A model generated the notes under the pieces. That model made no database searches. It was not told where the DNA came from and worked only from the letters and a program-made list of their open reading frames with translations. This document shows positions 50,903 to 59,739 of a stretch of 64,000 nucleotides of DNA, in pieces. This DNA is from Propionibacteriaceae bacterium (GTDB taxonomy: Bacteria > Actinomycetota > Actinomycetes > Propionibacteriales > Propionibacteriaceae). Numbering within the stretch: position 1 is the stretch's first letter; every line of letters begins with the position of its first letter. Position numbers and translations under genes: made by a program. The stretch covers positions 62,001 to 126,000 of the forward strand of contig JAFKJK010000011.1 of the NCBI GenBank assembly GCA_017306015.1, written 5' to 3'.

Positions 50903-52153
50903 ATGCGCATGACCACCGAATCCCTGCCCGGACTGACCCTGACCAGCCTGTTCCTCGACGCGCCGCTGGACCACGCCGATCCGGGTGCCGGCACGATCGA
51001 GGTCTTCGCCCGCGTCGTGACCGGCGAAGGTGGCGCTGACAAGCCCTATCTCGTCTTCCTGCAGGGCGGTCCCGGCCATGAGGCGCCCCGTCCGTCGTTG
51101 CCGGGGACGCCGCCCTGGCTGCCTCGCGTCCTGGCCGACTACCAACTGGTCCTGCTCGACCAGCGCGGGACGGGACGCTCGACCCCGGTCTCGACGCCGG
51201 CCTCCGTCCCCGGCGAGGACGCGGCCGCGAAGGCGCGCTACCTGACCCACCTGCGGGCCGACGAGATCGTCAACGACTGCGAGCTCGTCCGGCAGGCCCT
51301 GGACGCCAGGACGTGGACGGTACTCGGCCAGTCCTTCGGCGGGTTCACCACGCTGCACTACCTGTCGACCCATCCGGACTCGCTGGCCGGCGCGCTGGTC
51401 ACCGGCGGCCTGAGCGCCGTCCAGCATCCCGCGGACGACGTCTACGCCAGGACCTGGCAGATCATGATCGCCAAGTCCGAGGCCTACTACCGGCACTTCC
51501 CTGCCGACGCCGACCGGGTCCGCCAGCTCGCCAAGCTGTGCGCCGACGGCGAGGTCGTCCTGCCGAACGGCGACGTTGTCTCCCCGCAGCGGTTCCGGAC
51601 GGTCGGCCACAAGCTCGGCATGCAGGGCGGTGCCGAGTCGCTGCACTACCTCCTTCAGCTCGACCACCGCTCCTCGGCCTTCCGGCACGACCTGGCCGCC
51701 TCGATGCCGTTCGAGGGCCGCAATCCGCTGTACGCGGTGCTGCACGAATCGAGCTACGCGGACGGTGTCGCCACCCGCTGGTCGGCCGAGCGGACGATGC
51801 CCGCCCGCGTCGGCGAGGACGCGGCGCTGTTCGGCGGCGAGCACATCCATCGCTCGGTGTTCGCCGAGGACTCCGAGCTCCGCGGGTGGGCGGAGGTCGC
51901 CGAACTGATCGCCGACCACGAGTGGAACCAGCTGTACTTCCCCGAGCGACTGGCCGAGGCGGACGTCCCGGTGGCCGCTGCGGTGTACCACGGGGACGCG
52001 TACGTCCCCTACGAGTTCTCCATGGAGACCGCGGCGCTGCTGCCCGACTGCCGCACCTGGGTCACCAGCGAGTACGAGCACAACGGCCTGAGGATGAGCA
52101 CCGACGTCATCGACCACCTGCTCGGCCTGCTGCACGGACGCCGCTGGCTCTGA
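50903..52153 (+). CDS. Alpha/beta hydrolase, proline iminopeptidase-like (S33)
   Basis: A 416-residue cytoplasmic hydrolase. The oxyanion motif is FLQGGPGHE, the nucleophile elbow GQSFGG has Ser144, and DQRGTGRS precedes it, all typical of peptidase family S33. The C-terminal His is probably in YEHNGLR. Such enzymes release N-terminal proline from peptides, but related hydrolases have other substrates. An ATG two codons further in is an equally possible start. The gene stands alone and is followed by two class II repeats. Confidence 0.9.
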   Translation: MRMTTESLPGLTLTSLFLDAPLDHADPGAGTIEVFARVVTGEGGADKPYLVFLQGGPGHEAPRPSLPGTPPWLPRVLADYQLVLLDQRGTGRSTPVSTPASVPGEDAAAKARYLTHLRADEIVNDCELVRQALDARTWTVLGQSFGGFTTLHYLSTHPDSLAGALVTGGLSAVQHPADDVYARTWQIMIAKSEAYYRHFPADADRVRQLAKLCADGEVVLPNGDVVSPQRFRTVGHKLGMQGGAESLHYLLQLDHRSSAFRHDLAASMPFEGRNPLYAVLHESSYADGVATRWSAERTMPARVGEDAALFGGEHIHRSVFAEDSELRGWAEVAELIADHEWNQLYFPERLAEADVPVAAAVYHGDAYVPYEFSMETAALLPDCRTWVTSEYEHNGLRMSTDVIDHLLGLLHGRRWL

Positions 52154-52208
52154 CCGCGGGATGCCGCCCGCACGGCGGGGCCGGCTCTCGTGCGCGGCGA
52201 GCGCCAGG

Positions 52209-52299
52209 TGAACCAACGGGGACTGTCCCCGATCGTTCACGATCGTTCACTGCGCGGTGAGCGCCAGCTGAACCAACGGGGACTGTCCCCGATCGTTCA
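52209..52299. repeat. Two class II repeats within a 60-bp direct duplication
   Basis: Copies at 52209-52239 and 52269-52299 are identical (TGAACCAACGGGGACTGTCC and onwards) and are preceded by the same GCGCCAG flank; the period is 60 bases. An extra half arm (GATCGTTCA) follows the first copy. They lie between the hydrolase and the DUF1801 gene. Confidence 0.93.
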
Positions 52300-52329
52300 C
52301 GGAGTCCGGCCGGCATGCGAGGATCAGCC

Positions 52330-52695
52330 ATGACCGAATCGCCGGAGCAGTACCTGGACGCCGCCCCCGAGCTCGCCCGTCCGTGGTTGACCGAGTTCTG
52401 GGCCTACGTTGCCGACCGCGCGCCCGGGCTGGAACCCGTGATGTTCCGGCAGGTGCCGATGTACCGGTTCGGTGACAGCTACCTCAAGGGCTACGTGATG
52501 TTCACCGCGGCCAAGGGCCACTTCAGCGTCCACGCCCTGGAGTTCGACCTGATCGCGGAGGCCCAGAAGACCATCCCCGGCGCCTTCGGCGGCAAGGGCA
52601 GCGTCAGCGTCAAGTACCCCAACGAGGCCGCGAAGCCGGCGCTGAAGGCGCTGGTCGACGAGGTCCTGACCAGGAACGGCTTCGCGACGTCCTAG
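52330..52695 (+). CDS. DUF1801 family protein
   Basis: A 121-residue small alpha/beta protein with the DUF1801 (YdhG-like) pattern PVMFRQVPMYRFGDSYLKGY, the hydrophobic AKGHFSVHALEF and SVSVKYPNEA. Relatives have been proposed as iron chaperones, but this is not proven for this branch. The ATG was preferred because GAGG lies about seven bases upstream; an in-frame ATG at 52315 is an alternative. It follows a repeat pair and probably has its own promoter. Confidence 0.82.
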   Translation: MTESPEQYLDAAPELARPWLTEFWAYVADRAPGLEPVMFRQVPMYRFGDSYLKGYVMFTAAKGHFSVHALEFDLIAEAQKTIPGAFGGKGSVSVKYPNEAAKPALKALVDEVLTRNGFATS

Positions 52696-52887
52696 CCGGA
52701 CGACCTGGCATGGCGGCCCCGCCACGCTGTGCCGGTGGTCGCTGCCGAAGACCGTCCATTGATCGATCGCCGCTGACCGTGCGGGCGCTCAAGTACCCAG
52801 CGTGGGGACTTGCCAGCGTCCGGGTTCGGGGTGACGCTGGAAGCACAGGCCTGGCTGCCCTCGGGCCGAGGGAATCGGGATGGGCTG

Positions 52888-54003
52888 ATGAAGCACAGTG
52901 CTCCTCGTCGGACGAGCGGACGCTGGGCGCCGCTGGCGCTCGGCACGTCCGTGGTGCTGGCGGGCGCGCTCCTGGTCGCGGTGCCGTCCGACGCCCCGGC
53001 ATCAGTCCGGGCGCTCACCCCGTCCCGAGCCATCGCCGTCCCCGCTGCCGTGATACCGGCGGAGGCGGCCGTCCCACTGCGCACCCCGGCCGGCCAGTAC
53101 ACGGTGATGTCGTACAACATCACCGACGCGTCCCGGACGCCGGAGTACGCCGGCCTCGCCGACCACCCGGGTGACTTCGACTGGAGCGTCCGCGGGCCGG
53201 TGATCGTCGACTGGATCAAGCGGGTGTCGCCCGACCTGCTCGGGCTGCAGGAGGCGTCCCCGATCCGTGACTCCGACGGCGAGCAGATCGACCTGCTGAA
53301 GCAGAAGCTGCGTGGCTACACCTGGGTCTTCCCGCACCGCAGCACCGCACTCGCGTTCCGGACCTCGAAGTTCACCAAGCTCGACAAGGGCGTCATCCGG
53401 GTCAGCTACAAGGGCAAGGACGGTTCGGAGTACAACCGCTACGCGCCGTGGGTGAAGCTGCGCACCAACACCGGCAAGAAGCTGCTCTACGTGAACCTGC
53501 ACGGCGAGTACGGGCAGACCGAGGTCAAGGCCGAGGCCCGCAGCGCCGGCTGGACGCGGCTGGTGGACGGTCTGGCGAAGATCAACCCGCGCAACCGGCT
53601 TCCGGTCGTCATCACCGGCGACTTCAACGCCCGCGACGACGAGACCCGTCCGGTGTTCCGCGATCACCTGACCAAGCTGGCGGCGGCCGGACTGGTGAAC
53701 GCGTCCACCGCAGCGAAGCAGCAGGAGACTCCGCTGCCGGGAGTGACCAGCTTCAACGGCTTCGGCGCGAGGTTCCTCGGACGGTTCCACTACCAGGCCG
53801 TCCGCCGCTCGGCCGTCGGCGGCAACCTCGACTACGTCTGGACGGGCGGTGCGGTGAAGCCGGTCTCCTGGGAGGTGTACCTCGGGCCGAAGGTCACCTG
53901 GCGGCTGGTGGACGGCTGGCTGGTGCCGTACGTGAAGTTCATCCCGTCCGACCACTGGCCGGTGGTCGCGAAGGTGCGCCTGGTCCCGGCGAAGTCCCGC
54001 TGA
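52888..54003 (+). CDS. Secreted endonuclease/exonuclease/phosphatase family protein
   Basis: A 371-residue exported protein. A signal peptide (WAPLALGTSVVLAGALLVA) is followed by an EEP domain: MSYNITD, LLGLQEAS (metal-binding Glu), LHGEYG, ITGDFNARDDE and the terminal SDHWPVVAKV. These are the full catalytic set for a metal-dependent phosphodiesterase or nuclease acting outside the cell. The ATG is the start that precedes the signal peptide without a long extra tail. It ends one base before the flavoprotein gene. Confidence 0.88.
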   Translation: MKHSAPRRTSGRWAPLALGTSVVLAGALLVAVPSDAPASVRALTPSRAIAVPAAVIPAEAAVPLRTPAGQYTVMSYNITDASRTPEYAGLADHPGDFDWSVRGPVIVDWIKRVSPDLLGLQEASPIRDSDGEQIDLLKQKLRGYTWVFPHRSTALAFRTSKFTKLDKGVIRVSYKGKDGSEYNRYAPWVKLRTNTGKKLLYVNLHGEYGQTEVKAEARSAGWTRLVDGLAKINPRNRLPVVITGDFNARDDETRPVFRDHLTKLAAAGLVNASTAAKQQETPLPGVTSFNGFGARFLGRFHYQAVRRSAVGGNLDYVWTGGAVKPVSWEVYLGPKVTWRLVDGWLVPYVKFIPSDHWPVVAKVRLVPAKSR

Positions 54004-54004
54004 C

Positions 54005-55378
54005 GTGGCGCTCGTCAACGGCGGGGTCTCGTTCTGGTGGCAGCAGGTCGGGCTGCCGCCGTCGCGTCCGGCGCTGCCGGGCTCGACCGAGGCGGACGTG
54101 TGCATCGTCGGTGCCGGCTTCACCGGCCTGTGGACCGCCTACTACGCCAAACGCGCCCGACCCGACGCGCGGATCGTCGTCCTCGAGCAGCGCTTCGCCG
54201 GCTTCGGTGCGTCCGGACGCAACGGCGGGTGGTGCACGAACTCGATCACCGGCGGACGCGAGCGCTACCTCGCCACCCACGGCCGGGACGCCGCCGCCGC
54301 CTTCCAGCAGGCGATGAACGACACCGTCGACGAGGTGATCGCCGTCGCCGCGGCGGAGGGCATCGACGCCGACATCGTCAAGGGCGGCGAGCTGAACGTG
54401 GCCCGCACCCCGTCCCAGCTGGCGCGGCTGGACGCTTGGTACGAGGCGGAGGCCGGCTGGCCGGTCACCGGCATCGAACGCCTGGATGCCGGCGAGGCCG
54501 CGTCCCGCGTCGGCGTCGACGGCGTCCTCGGCGCCACCTGGCAGCCGCACTGCGCGCGGGTGCATCCGGCGAAACTGGTCCGCGGGCTGGCGGAGGCGTG
54601 CGTCCGGGCTGGGGTCGAGCTGTACGAGGACACCCCGGTGACCGAGATCGTCCCCGGGGAAGTCCGGACGCCGGCCGGTGCCGTCCGGGCCAGGGCGATC
54701 GTCCGGGCGACGGAGGGGTTCACGGCTGCCCTGCGCGGACACCACCGCCGGCTGCTGCCGATGAACTCGTCGATGATCGTCACCGAACCCGTGCCGTCCG
54801 AGGCGTGGGAGCGGATCGGCTGGGACGGCCGGGAGGTGCTCGGCGACTTCGCCCACGTGTACATGTATGCCCAGCGGACGGCGGACGACCGGATCGCGTT
54901 CGGCGGCCGCGGCGTCCCGTACCGCTACGGCTCACGGGTGGACGCCGACGGAGCCACCCAGGCCCGGACGGTCGAGAGCCTGACCGCGCTGTTGCGAGAG
55001 TTCTTCCCCGCAGCGGGCGACGTCCCCGTCGCGCACGCGTGGGCCGGGGTGCTCGGCGTCCCCCGCGACTGGACGGCGAGCGTCGGCTTCGACCGCGCGT
55101 CCGGGCTGGGCTGGGCCGGCGGTTACGTCGGGACCGGGGTCGCGACCACCAACCTCGCCGGCCGGACGCTGGCAGACCTCATCCTCGGCCGGGACACCGA
55201 GCTCATCCGCCTCCCGTGGGTGGGCCGCCGCGTCCGAGGCTGGGAGCCGGAGCCGCTGCGCTGGCTCGCCGTCCAGGGCCTCTACGCCGCGTATCGCACC
55301 GCCGACCGGCTGGAGCGCGACGGCCGGACGACGACGGCCCCGCTCGCCCGGATCGCCGACCTGATCGCCGGCCGGTAG
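54005..55378 (+). CDS. FAD-dependent oxidoreductase (PuuB/DAO-like)
   Basis: A 457-residue flavoprotein of the D-amino-acid oxidase fold. The dinucleotide motif is VCIVGAGFTGLWTAYY, followed by FAGFGASGRNGGW, a hallmark of gamma-glutamylputrescine oxidase and glycine-oxidase-like enzymes. The FAD-binding C-terminal strand is GGYVGTGVATTNLAGRTLAD. It probably oxidises an amine or amino acid. The GTG starts one base after the preceding TGA, so it is co-translated with the secreted EEP gene, although no functional link is evident. Confidence 0.88.
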   Translation: MALVNGGVSFWWQQVGLPPSRPALPGSTEADVCIVGAGFTGLWTAYYAKRARPDARIVVLEQRFAGFGASGRNGGWCTNSITGGRERYLATHGRDAAAAFQQAMNDTVDEVIAVAAAEGIDADIVKGGELNVARTPSQLARLDAWYEAEAGWPVTGIERLDAGEAASRVGVDGVLGATWQPHCARVHPAKLVRGLAEACVRAGVELYEDTPVTEIVPGEVRTPAGAVRARAIVRATEGFTAALRGHHRRLLPMNSSMIVTEPVPSEAWERIGWDGREVLGDFAHVYMYAQRTADDRIAFGGRGVPYRYGSRVDADGATQARTVESLTALLREFFPAAGDVPVAHAWAGVLGVPRDWTASVGFDRASGLGWAGGYVGTGVATTNLAGRTLADLILGRDTELIRLPWVGRRVRGWEPEPLRWLAVQGLYAAYRTADRLERDGRTTTAPLARIADLIAGR

Positions 55379-55396
55379 CGCCGGGGTCGGGTGTCC

Positions 55397-55704
55397 TGAA
55401 CCATCGGGGACAGGTACTTCGGTTCACGCCGCGCCGGTGAACCGCCGGGGACAGGTACTTCGGTTCAGGTCGGAGTTGAGTCCCGCGCCGGTGAACCGCC
55501 GGGGACAGGTACTTCGGTTCACACTCGTCCCCGCGTTCGGTCGGTGAACGAAAGTACCTGTCCCGACGGTTCAGGCGTCCCGCGTCCGGTCGGTGTGAAC
55601 GAAAGTACCTGTCCCCGATGGTTCACCAATGGCTCAGTCCCCGATGGTTCACGCCCGCGTGCCGGTGCGCGGGGTGAACCGAAGTACCTGTCCCCGATGG
55701 TTCA
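55397..55704. repeat. Largest class I repeat cluster, three forward then three reverse copies
   Basis: Forward copies lie at 55397-55426, 55438-55467 and 55492-55521; reverse copies at 55545-55573, 55596-55625 and 55675-55704. A truncated reverse copy lies at 55634-55651. The flanks also recur (TCCCGCGCCGG; CGCGTCCGGTCGGT). Apart from these repeats and the PTS leader, the 491 bases between the flavoprotein and PTS genes hold nothing recognisable. Confidence 0.93.
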
Positions 55705-55728
55705 CGGCGGTGGGTCTGTAGACGACGC

Positions 55729-55758
55729 TTGCGCGATCGGACGGATCGGGCCTACGCT
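55729..55758 (+). promoter_or_regulatory. Probable promoter of the PTS operon
   Basis: TTGCGC (55729-55734) and TACGCT (55753-55758) are separated by 18 bases, a reasonable housekeeping promoter. Transcription would start near 55765, just before the antiterminator site. Confidence 0.55.
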
Positions 55759-55771
55759 CTTCGGCAGCAAC

Positions 55772-55801
55772 AGGGTTGTTACCCGAGATGGGGCAAGACC
55801 T
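55772..55801 (+). promoter_or_regulatory. RAT ribonucleic antiterminator site for a BglG/LicT protein
   Basis: AGGGTTGTTACCCGAGATGG followed by GGCAAGACCT matches the RAT consensus (GGTTGTTACT ... GGCAAAACC). It overlaps the left arm of the terminator hairpin by six bases. Binding of the antiterminator would therefore stop the terminator from forming. The cognate protein is encoded two genes on. Confidence 0.88.
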
Positions 55802-55840
55802 GAGGAGCACGAGAGTGCACCTCGGGTCTTTTTCGTTTTT
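55796..55840 (+). terminator. Leader terminator of the PTS operon
   Basis: AGACCTGAGGAGCAC pairs with GTGCACCTCGGGTCT (one bulge and one mismatch), followed by a T-rich run TTTTTCGTTTTT. This is the clearest intrinsic terminator in the window and lies 30 bases before the PTS start codon. Confidence 0.9.
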
Positions 55841-55869
55841 CGGGGCACTTCGATGAGGAAGGACGAACA

Positions 55870-57924
55870 ATGGCGCCAGCAGCAGGTAACGCCGAGCAGA
55901 TCGTCAACGCGCTGGGAGGGGCGGGCAACGTCCTGAGCCTCACCCACTGCGCGACGCGGCTGCGCTTCGAACTCAAGGACGCCTCGGGCGTCGACCAGAC
56001 GGCCGTGGAGAAGATCCCCGGCGTGATGGGCGCCGTGCCGCAGGCCGGCGACCGCTACCAGGTGGTGATCGGCGGCGGCGTCCAGACGACGTTCAACGAG
56101 ATCATGAACCTGCCCAGCATGTCGGGCATCGGCAAGGGACTCTCGGACGCGGACGTGAAGGCGCGCGAACGCGCGAAGGCCCGCGGCAAGTTCGCCTGGC
56201 TGGACGCCTTCTTCGAGTACCTGTCGGACTCGTTCCGTCCCCTGCTCGGCGTGCTGCTCGGCTCCTCGCTGATCATCGCGATCGCCGCCATCCTCGACGC
56301 GCTGCACATCGTCCCGTTCCAAGGCGTCGACCGGCTCACGGACGCCGGCGCCACCTGGGTCTTCTGGGACGCGATGTGGCGCTCGGTGCTCTACTTCCTG
56401 CCGATCATGGTCGCGTACAACGCGGCCAAGAAGCTGAACGTCGATCCGTGGATCGGCGCCGCGATCATGGCCGCCATGTTCACCCCCAACTACCTGTCGC
56501 TCACCGGCGCGGCCGACACCGTCTGTACCCAGACGGCACTCGGCAAACAGTGCGTGGCCACCATCGCCGGCCTGCCGATGCAGCTGAACGACTACGGCGG
56601 CCAGGTGTTCGTGCCACTGATCATGGTCGCGGTGCTGGCCCAGCTGTACAAGCTGCTGAAGAAGATCTTCCCGGAGAACCTGCAGATGGTCTTCGTCCCC
56701 TTCTTCTGCCTGCTGATCATGGTGCCGATCACCGGCTTCATCATCGGCCCGATCAGCATCTGGCTGGGCAACGGCCTGGGTGCCGGGCTGGCCTGGCTGA
56801 ACGATGCCGTGCCGCTGCTGTTCGCGATCCTGATCCCGATGATCTATCCCTTCCTGGTGCCGCTCGGCCTGCACTGGCCGCTGAACGCGCTGATGCTGGC
56901 CAACATCAGCACCCAGGGCTACGACTTCATCCAAGGGCCGATGGGCACCTGGAACTTCGCCTGCTTCGGCGCCACCGCCGGCGTCCTCGTCGTCGCCAGC
57001 CGCGCCCGGGACAATGAGGTCCGCCAGACCGCCATCGGCGCCCTGGCCGCCGGCCTGTTGGGCGGCATCTCCGAGCCGTCCCTGTACGGCATCCACCTGC
57101 GCTACAAGCGGATCTACCCGCGCATGCTGGTCGGCTGCGCCACCGGCGGCCTGACGATCGGCATCCTCGGCTGGATCTTCGGCACCGTCAAGACCGGTGC
57201 GTTCGCCTTCACCTCGCTGCTCACCATCCCGGTCTTCACCCCGACCTGGATCTACGTGGTCTCGATCGCCGCCGCCTTCGTCGTCGCGATGCTGCTGGTG
57301 ATCGCCTCCGACTACCGCACCCCGGAGCAGAAGGCGCAGGCCGAGGCCGACCGGCTGCAGTCCGAGGCCGACCTGGCGCTGGAGGAGGCCGGCCGGGCTG
57401 CTGCCGCCGGTGCGCCGGTTGCCGCAGCGGCGGCCAGCGGGGGCGGAACCGCGACCGCCACCCTGGTGCGGACGGACGTCGTCCAGGCCCCGGTCGCCGG
57501 CACCGTCGTGCCGCTGACCGAGGTGAACGACAAGGTGTTCGCGTCCAAGGCTCTCGGGGACGGGGTGGGCATCGTCCCCTCGTCCGGACGGGTGATCGCT
57601 CCGGTCTCCGGCGTCCTGGTGACCGTCCCGGACACCGGTCATGCCTTCGGGATCAGGACGGACGACGGCGTCGAGGTGCTCGTCCACGTCGGTATCGACA
57701 CCGTCCGGCTGGAGGGCAAGGGCTTCGACGTCCACGTCGCCAAGGACCAGCGCGTCGAGGCCGGTGATGCGCTCGCCGACGTCGACATCGACGCGGTGAG
57801 GGCGGCCGGCTACGACCCGACGACGATCGTGGTGGTGATCAACACGATGACGTTGACGGCGGTGACCCCCCGGGACGCTAGCGCTGTCGGCCTGGGTGAT
57901 CCCATCATTGATGTGACCCCGTGA
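55870..57924 (+). CDS. Beta-glucoside PTS permease, EIIBCA
   Basis: A 684-residue PTS transporter that takes up and phosphorylates a beta-glucoside. The EIIB domain comes first, with phospho-Cys27 in HCATRLRF. The EIIC membrane domain (about residues 105-480) has ten or so helices and the motif GGISEPSLYGIHLRYKRIY. A C-terminal EIIA domain follows an Ala-rich linker, with phospho-His606 in VLVHVGIDTV. The order BCA is that of BglF. The ATG has AAGGA seven bases upstream. Expression is controlled by the RAT/terminator leader and the BglG protein downstream. No phospho-beta-glucosidase gene is next to it. Confidence 0.95.
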   Translation: MAPAAGNAEQIVNALGGAGNVLSLTHCATRLRFELKDASGVDQTAVEKIPGVMGAVPQAGDRYQVVIGGGVQTTFNEIMNLPSMSGIGKGLSDADVKARERAKARGKFAWLDAFFEYLSDSFRPLLGVLLGSSLIIAIAAILDALHIVPFQGVDRLTDAGATWVFWDAMWRSVLYFLPIMVAYNAAKKLNVDPWIGAAIMAAMFTPNYLSLTGAADTVCTQTALGKQCVATIAGLPMQLNDYGGQVFVPLIMVAVLAQLYKLLKKIFPENLQMVFVPFFCLLIMVPITGFIIGPISIWLGNGLGAGLAWLNDAVPLLFAILIPMIYPFLVPLGLHWPLNALMLANISTQGYDFIQGPMGTWNFACFGATAGVLVVASRARDNEVRQTAIGALAAGLLGGISEPSLYGIHLRYKRIYPRMLVGCATGGLTIGILGWIFGTVKTGAFAFTSLLTIPVFTPTWIYVVSIAAAFVVAMLLVIASDYRTPEQKAQAEADRLQSEADLALEEAGRAAAAGAPVAAAAASGGGTATATLVRTDVVQAPVAGTVVPLTEVNDKVFASKALGDGVGIVPSSGRVIAPVSGVLVTVPDTGHAFGIRTDDGVEVLVHVGIDTVRLEGKGFDVHVAKDQRVEAGDALADVDIDAVRAAGYDPTTIVVVINTMTLTAVTPRDASAVGLGDPIIDVTP

Positions 57925-57930
57925 GAGGAG

Positions 57931-57957
57931 CAGCCGTGATCGGTCCGTCCACGGCTG
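57931..57957 (+). promoter_or_regulatory. Hairpin between the PTS and antiterminator genes
   Basis: CAGCCGTG (57931-57938) pairs with CACGGCTG (57950-57957) around an 11-base loop. It sits ten bases before the bglG-type start codon without a T-run. It could lower expression of the downstream gene relative to the PTS gene. Confidence 0.5.
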
Positions 57958-57967
57958 CAGCGAGCTG

Positions 57968-58813
57968 ATGGAGATCGCGCGCGTCTTCAACAACAACCTC
58001 GTCCTCGCACTGGACGCGATGGGACGCGAGGTCATCCTGACCGGCCGTGGCCTGGGGTTCCAGGCCCGGCCGGGTCAGGTGGTGGACCAGACCAGGGTCG
58101 TGCGCACCTTCGTCCCGGCGGACGGCCGCGACCCCGACCACCTGGCGCAGCTCCTGGCGGGCATCCCTCCCGAGCACATCCAGCTGGTGGGGGACGCGCT
58201 CGCGGAAGTGGGGCTGGACAAGGTGGGACGCAACCCGTCCCTGGTGATCGCGCTGGCCGACCACGTCAGCTTCGCGCTGCGCCGGCTCGCGATCGGGATG
58301 CAGCTGGACTACCCGCTGCAGGCCGAGGTGCAGCACCTGTACACCGAGGAGTACGAGCAGGCGAAGGCGCTGCTGGCGGCGATCAACGTCCGCGCCGAGC
58401 GGCCGTTGCCCGGGGACGAGGCGGTCGGGCTCGCGTTGCACCTGGTCAACGCGGGATTCGCCACCGGTGACCTGTCGTACACGTACCAGATGACCGGGGT
58501 CATCCAGCAGATGGTGGCGGTGATCGGGCAGACGTTCTCGCTCGACGTCGACGGCAGCAGCGTCAGCATCGGCCGGTTCATCACCCACCTGCGCTACCTC
58601 TTCGTCCGGATCCACCAGCACCGGCAGCTGGACGAGGGCCAATCCGCGATCGGCGTGGCGATCCGGACCGCCTATCCTGCCGCCGCCGAGTGTGCCCGCC
58701 GGCTGGCCGAGCTGCTGGAGATCCGGCTCGGCGCACCGCTCACCGAGGACGAGGTGTCCTACCTCGCCCTGCACATCGCCCGCGTCGTGGCGGACGCCGA
58801 CGAGCCGACCTGA
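57968..58813 (+). CDS. BglG/LicT family transcriptional antiterminator
   Basis: A 281-residue RNA-binding regulator. The CAT RNA-binding domain comes first (FNNNLVLALDAMGREVILTG), then two PRD domains with phospho-acceptor histidines near 99 and 158 (LADHVSFAL, LALHLVNAGF) and near 207 and 269 (ITHLRYLF, LALHIARVV). In known members the permease phosphorylates PRD1 in the absence of sugar, silencing the protein; when sugar is present it binds RAT and opens the operon. The RAT site lies at 55772, so the circuit is autoregulated. The ATG is used although its ribosome-binding site is weak. Confidence 0.93.
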   Translation: MEIARVFNNNLVLALDAMGREVILTGRGLGFQARPGQVVDQTRVVRTFVPADGRDPDHLAQLLAGIPPEHIQLVGDALAEVGLDKVGRNPSLVIALADHVSFALRRLAIGMQLDYPLQAEVQHLYTEEYEQAKALLAAINVRAERPLPGDEAVGLALHLVNAGFATGDLSYTYQMTGVIQQMVAVIGQTFSLDVDGSSVSIGRFITHLRYLFVRIHQHRQLDEGQSAIGVAIRTAYPAAAECARRLAELLEIRLGAPLTEDEVSYLALHIARVVADADEPT

Positions 58814-58831
58814 GTAGGTGCCCGGCCCGGT

Positions 58832-59578
58832 TCAGAAGATCAGCAGGTACAGCGCGGAGGCGACCACCAGCACCGTGATCAGGGTGTTGAACAGCTTCTG
58901 GTCGATGCGCTTGATCGTGATCCGGCCGATCCAGGTGCCGATCAGCACTGCCGGCACCAGCGGCGCCATCGCGACGAGGGTCTCCAGCCGGATCATCTGC
59001 AATCCGACCGAGACCGGCAGCTTGGTCAGGTTGACCAGGAAGAAGAACCAGGCCGTCGTCCCCATGAACCGCCACTTGTCGTAGCGGGCGGCCAACAGAT
59101 ACAGGTTCATCGGCGGGCCGCCGGCGTTCGCCACCATCGTCGTGAACCCGGCCAGACCGCCGTAGCCGGCGGCCACCGCCAGCCGCTCCGCGCGCACTCG
59201 GTCGGGCCAGAAGCCGATGACGGTCAGGACGAGCAGGATGACGCCGATCGTCCGCTTCAGCACCAGGTCGTCGACCAGCGACAGGAACAGCGCACCCAGC
59301 GCCACGCCGACGAGCACCGGGATGATCAGCCGGACGATCAGCTTCCAGTCCACGTCCTTGCGGTAGATGCTGACCGCGACGATGTCTCCGACGAGCAGCA
59401 GGACGAGGATCGCCCCGGTGGACTCCCGCGCCGGCAGGACGAGTGCGAACAGGGCGACCGACACCAGAGCCACCGAGCCCAGGGCGGTCTTCGCGAACCC
59501 GATCAGCAGCGCTCCGCCGAGCAGGATCAGCCAGCTTGCGAGCGAGAGCCCGGCGGCCAGACCAGTCACGTCCGTCAC
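58832..59578 (-). CDS. Sulfite exporter TauE/SafE family protein
   Basis: A 248-residue membrane protein with eight hydrophobic helices in two similar halves, including GFAKTALGSVALVSVALFAL and the central AGFTTMVANAGGPPMNLYL, the family signature. Substrates in the family include sulfite, sulfoacetate and organosulfonates; none can be named here. The GTG at 59578 has GGAGG about ten bases upstream, and a GTG nine bases further in is an alternative. It is convergent with the antiterminator gene. Confidence 0.88.
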   Translation of the reverse strand: MTDVTGLAAGLSLASWLILLGGALLIGFAKTALGSVALVSVALFALVLPARESTGAILVLLLVGDIVAVSIYRKDVDWKLIVRLIIPVLVGVALGALFLSLVDDLVLKRTIGVILLVLTVIGFWPDRVRAERLAVAAGYGGLAGFTTMVANAGGPPMNLYLLAARYDKWRFMGTTAWFFFLVNLTKLPVSVGLQMIRLETLVAMAPLVPAVLIGTWIGRITIKRIDQKLFNTLITVLVVASALYLLIF

Positions 59579-59739
59579 CGCCGTTCCGCCTCCTCAGCCG
59601 TAGAGGACGCCATCCTACGGCCGTCCGGGCGGGCGCCCGCTCACCCCGCCCAGGCTTCGGAGCCGTCGCTGTTCCGGGCAGCGAGGTCAGGAATGACACC
59701 GCTGTAGTTATCCCCACTGTGGACGCAGGCTGTGGATGA

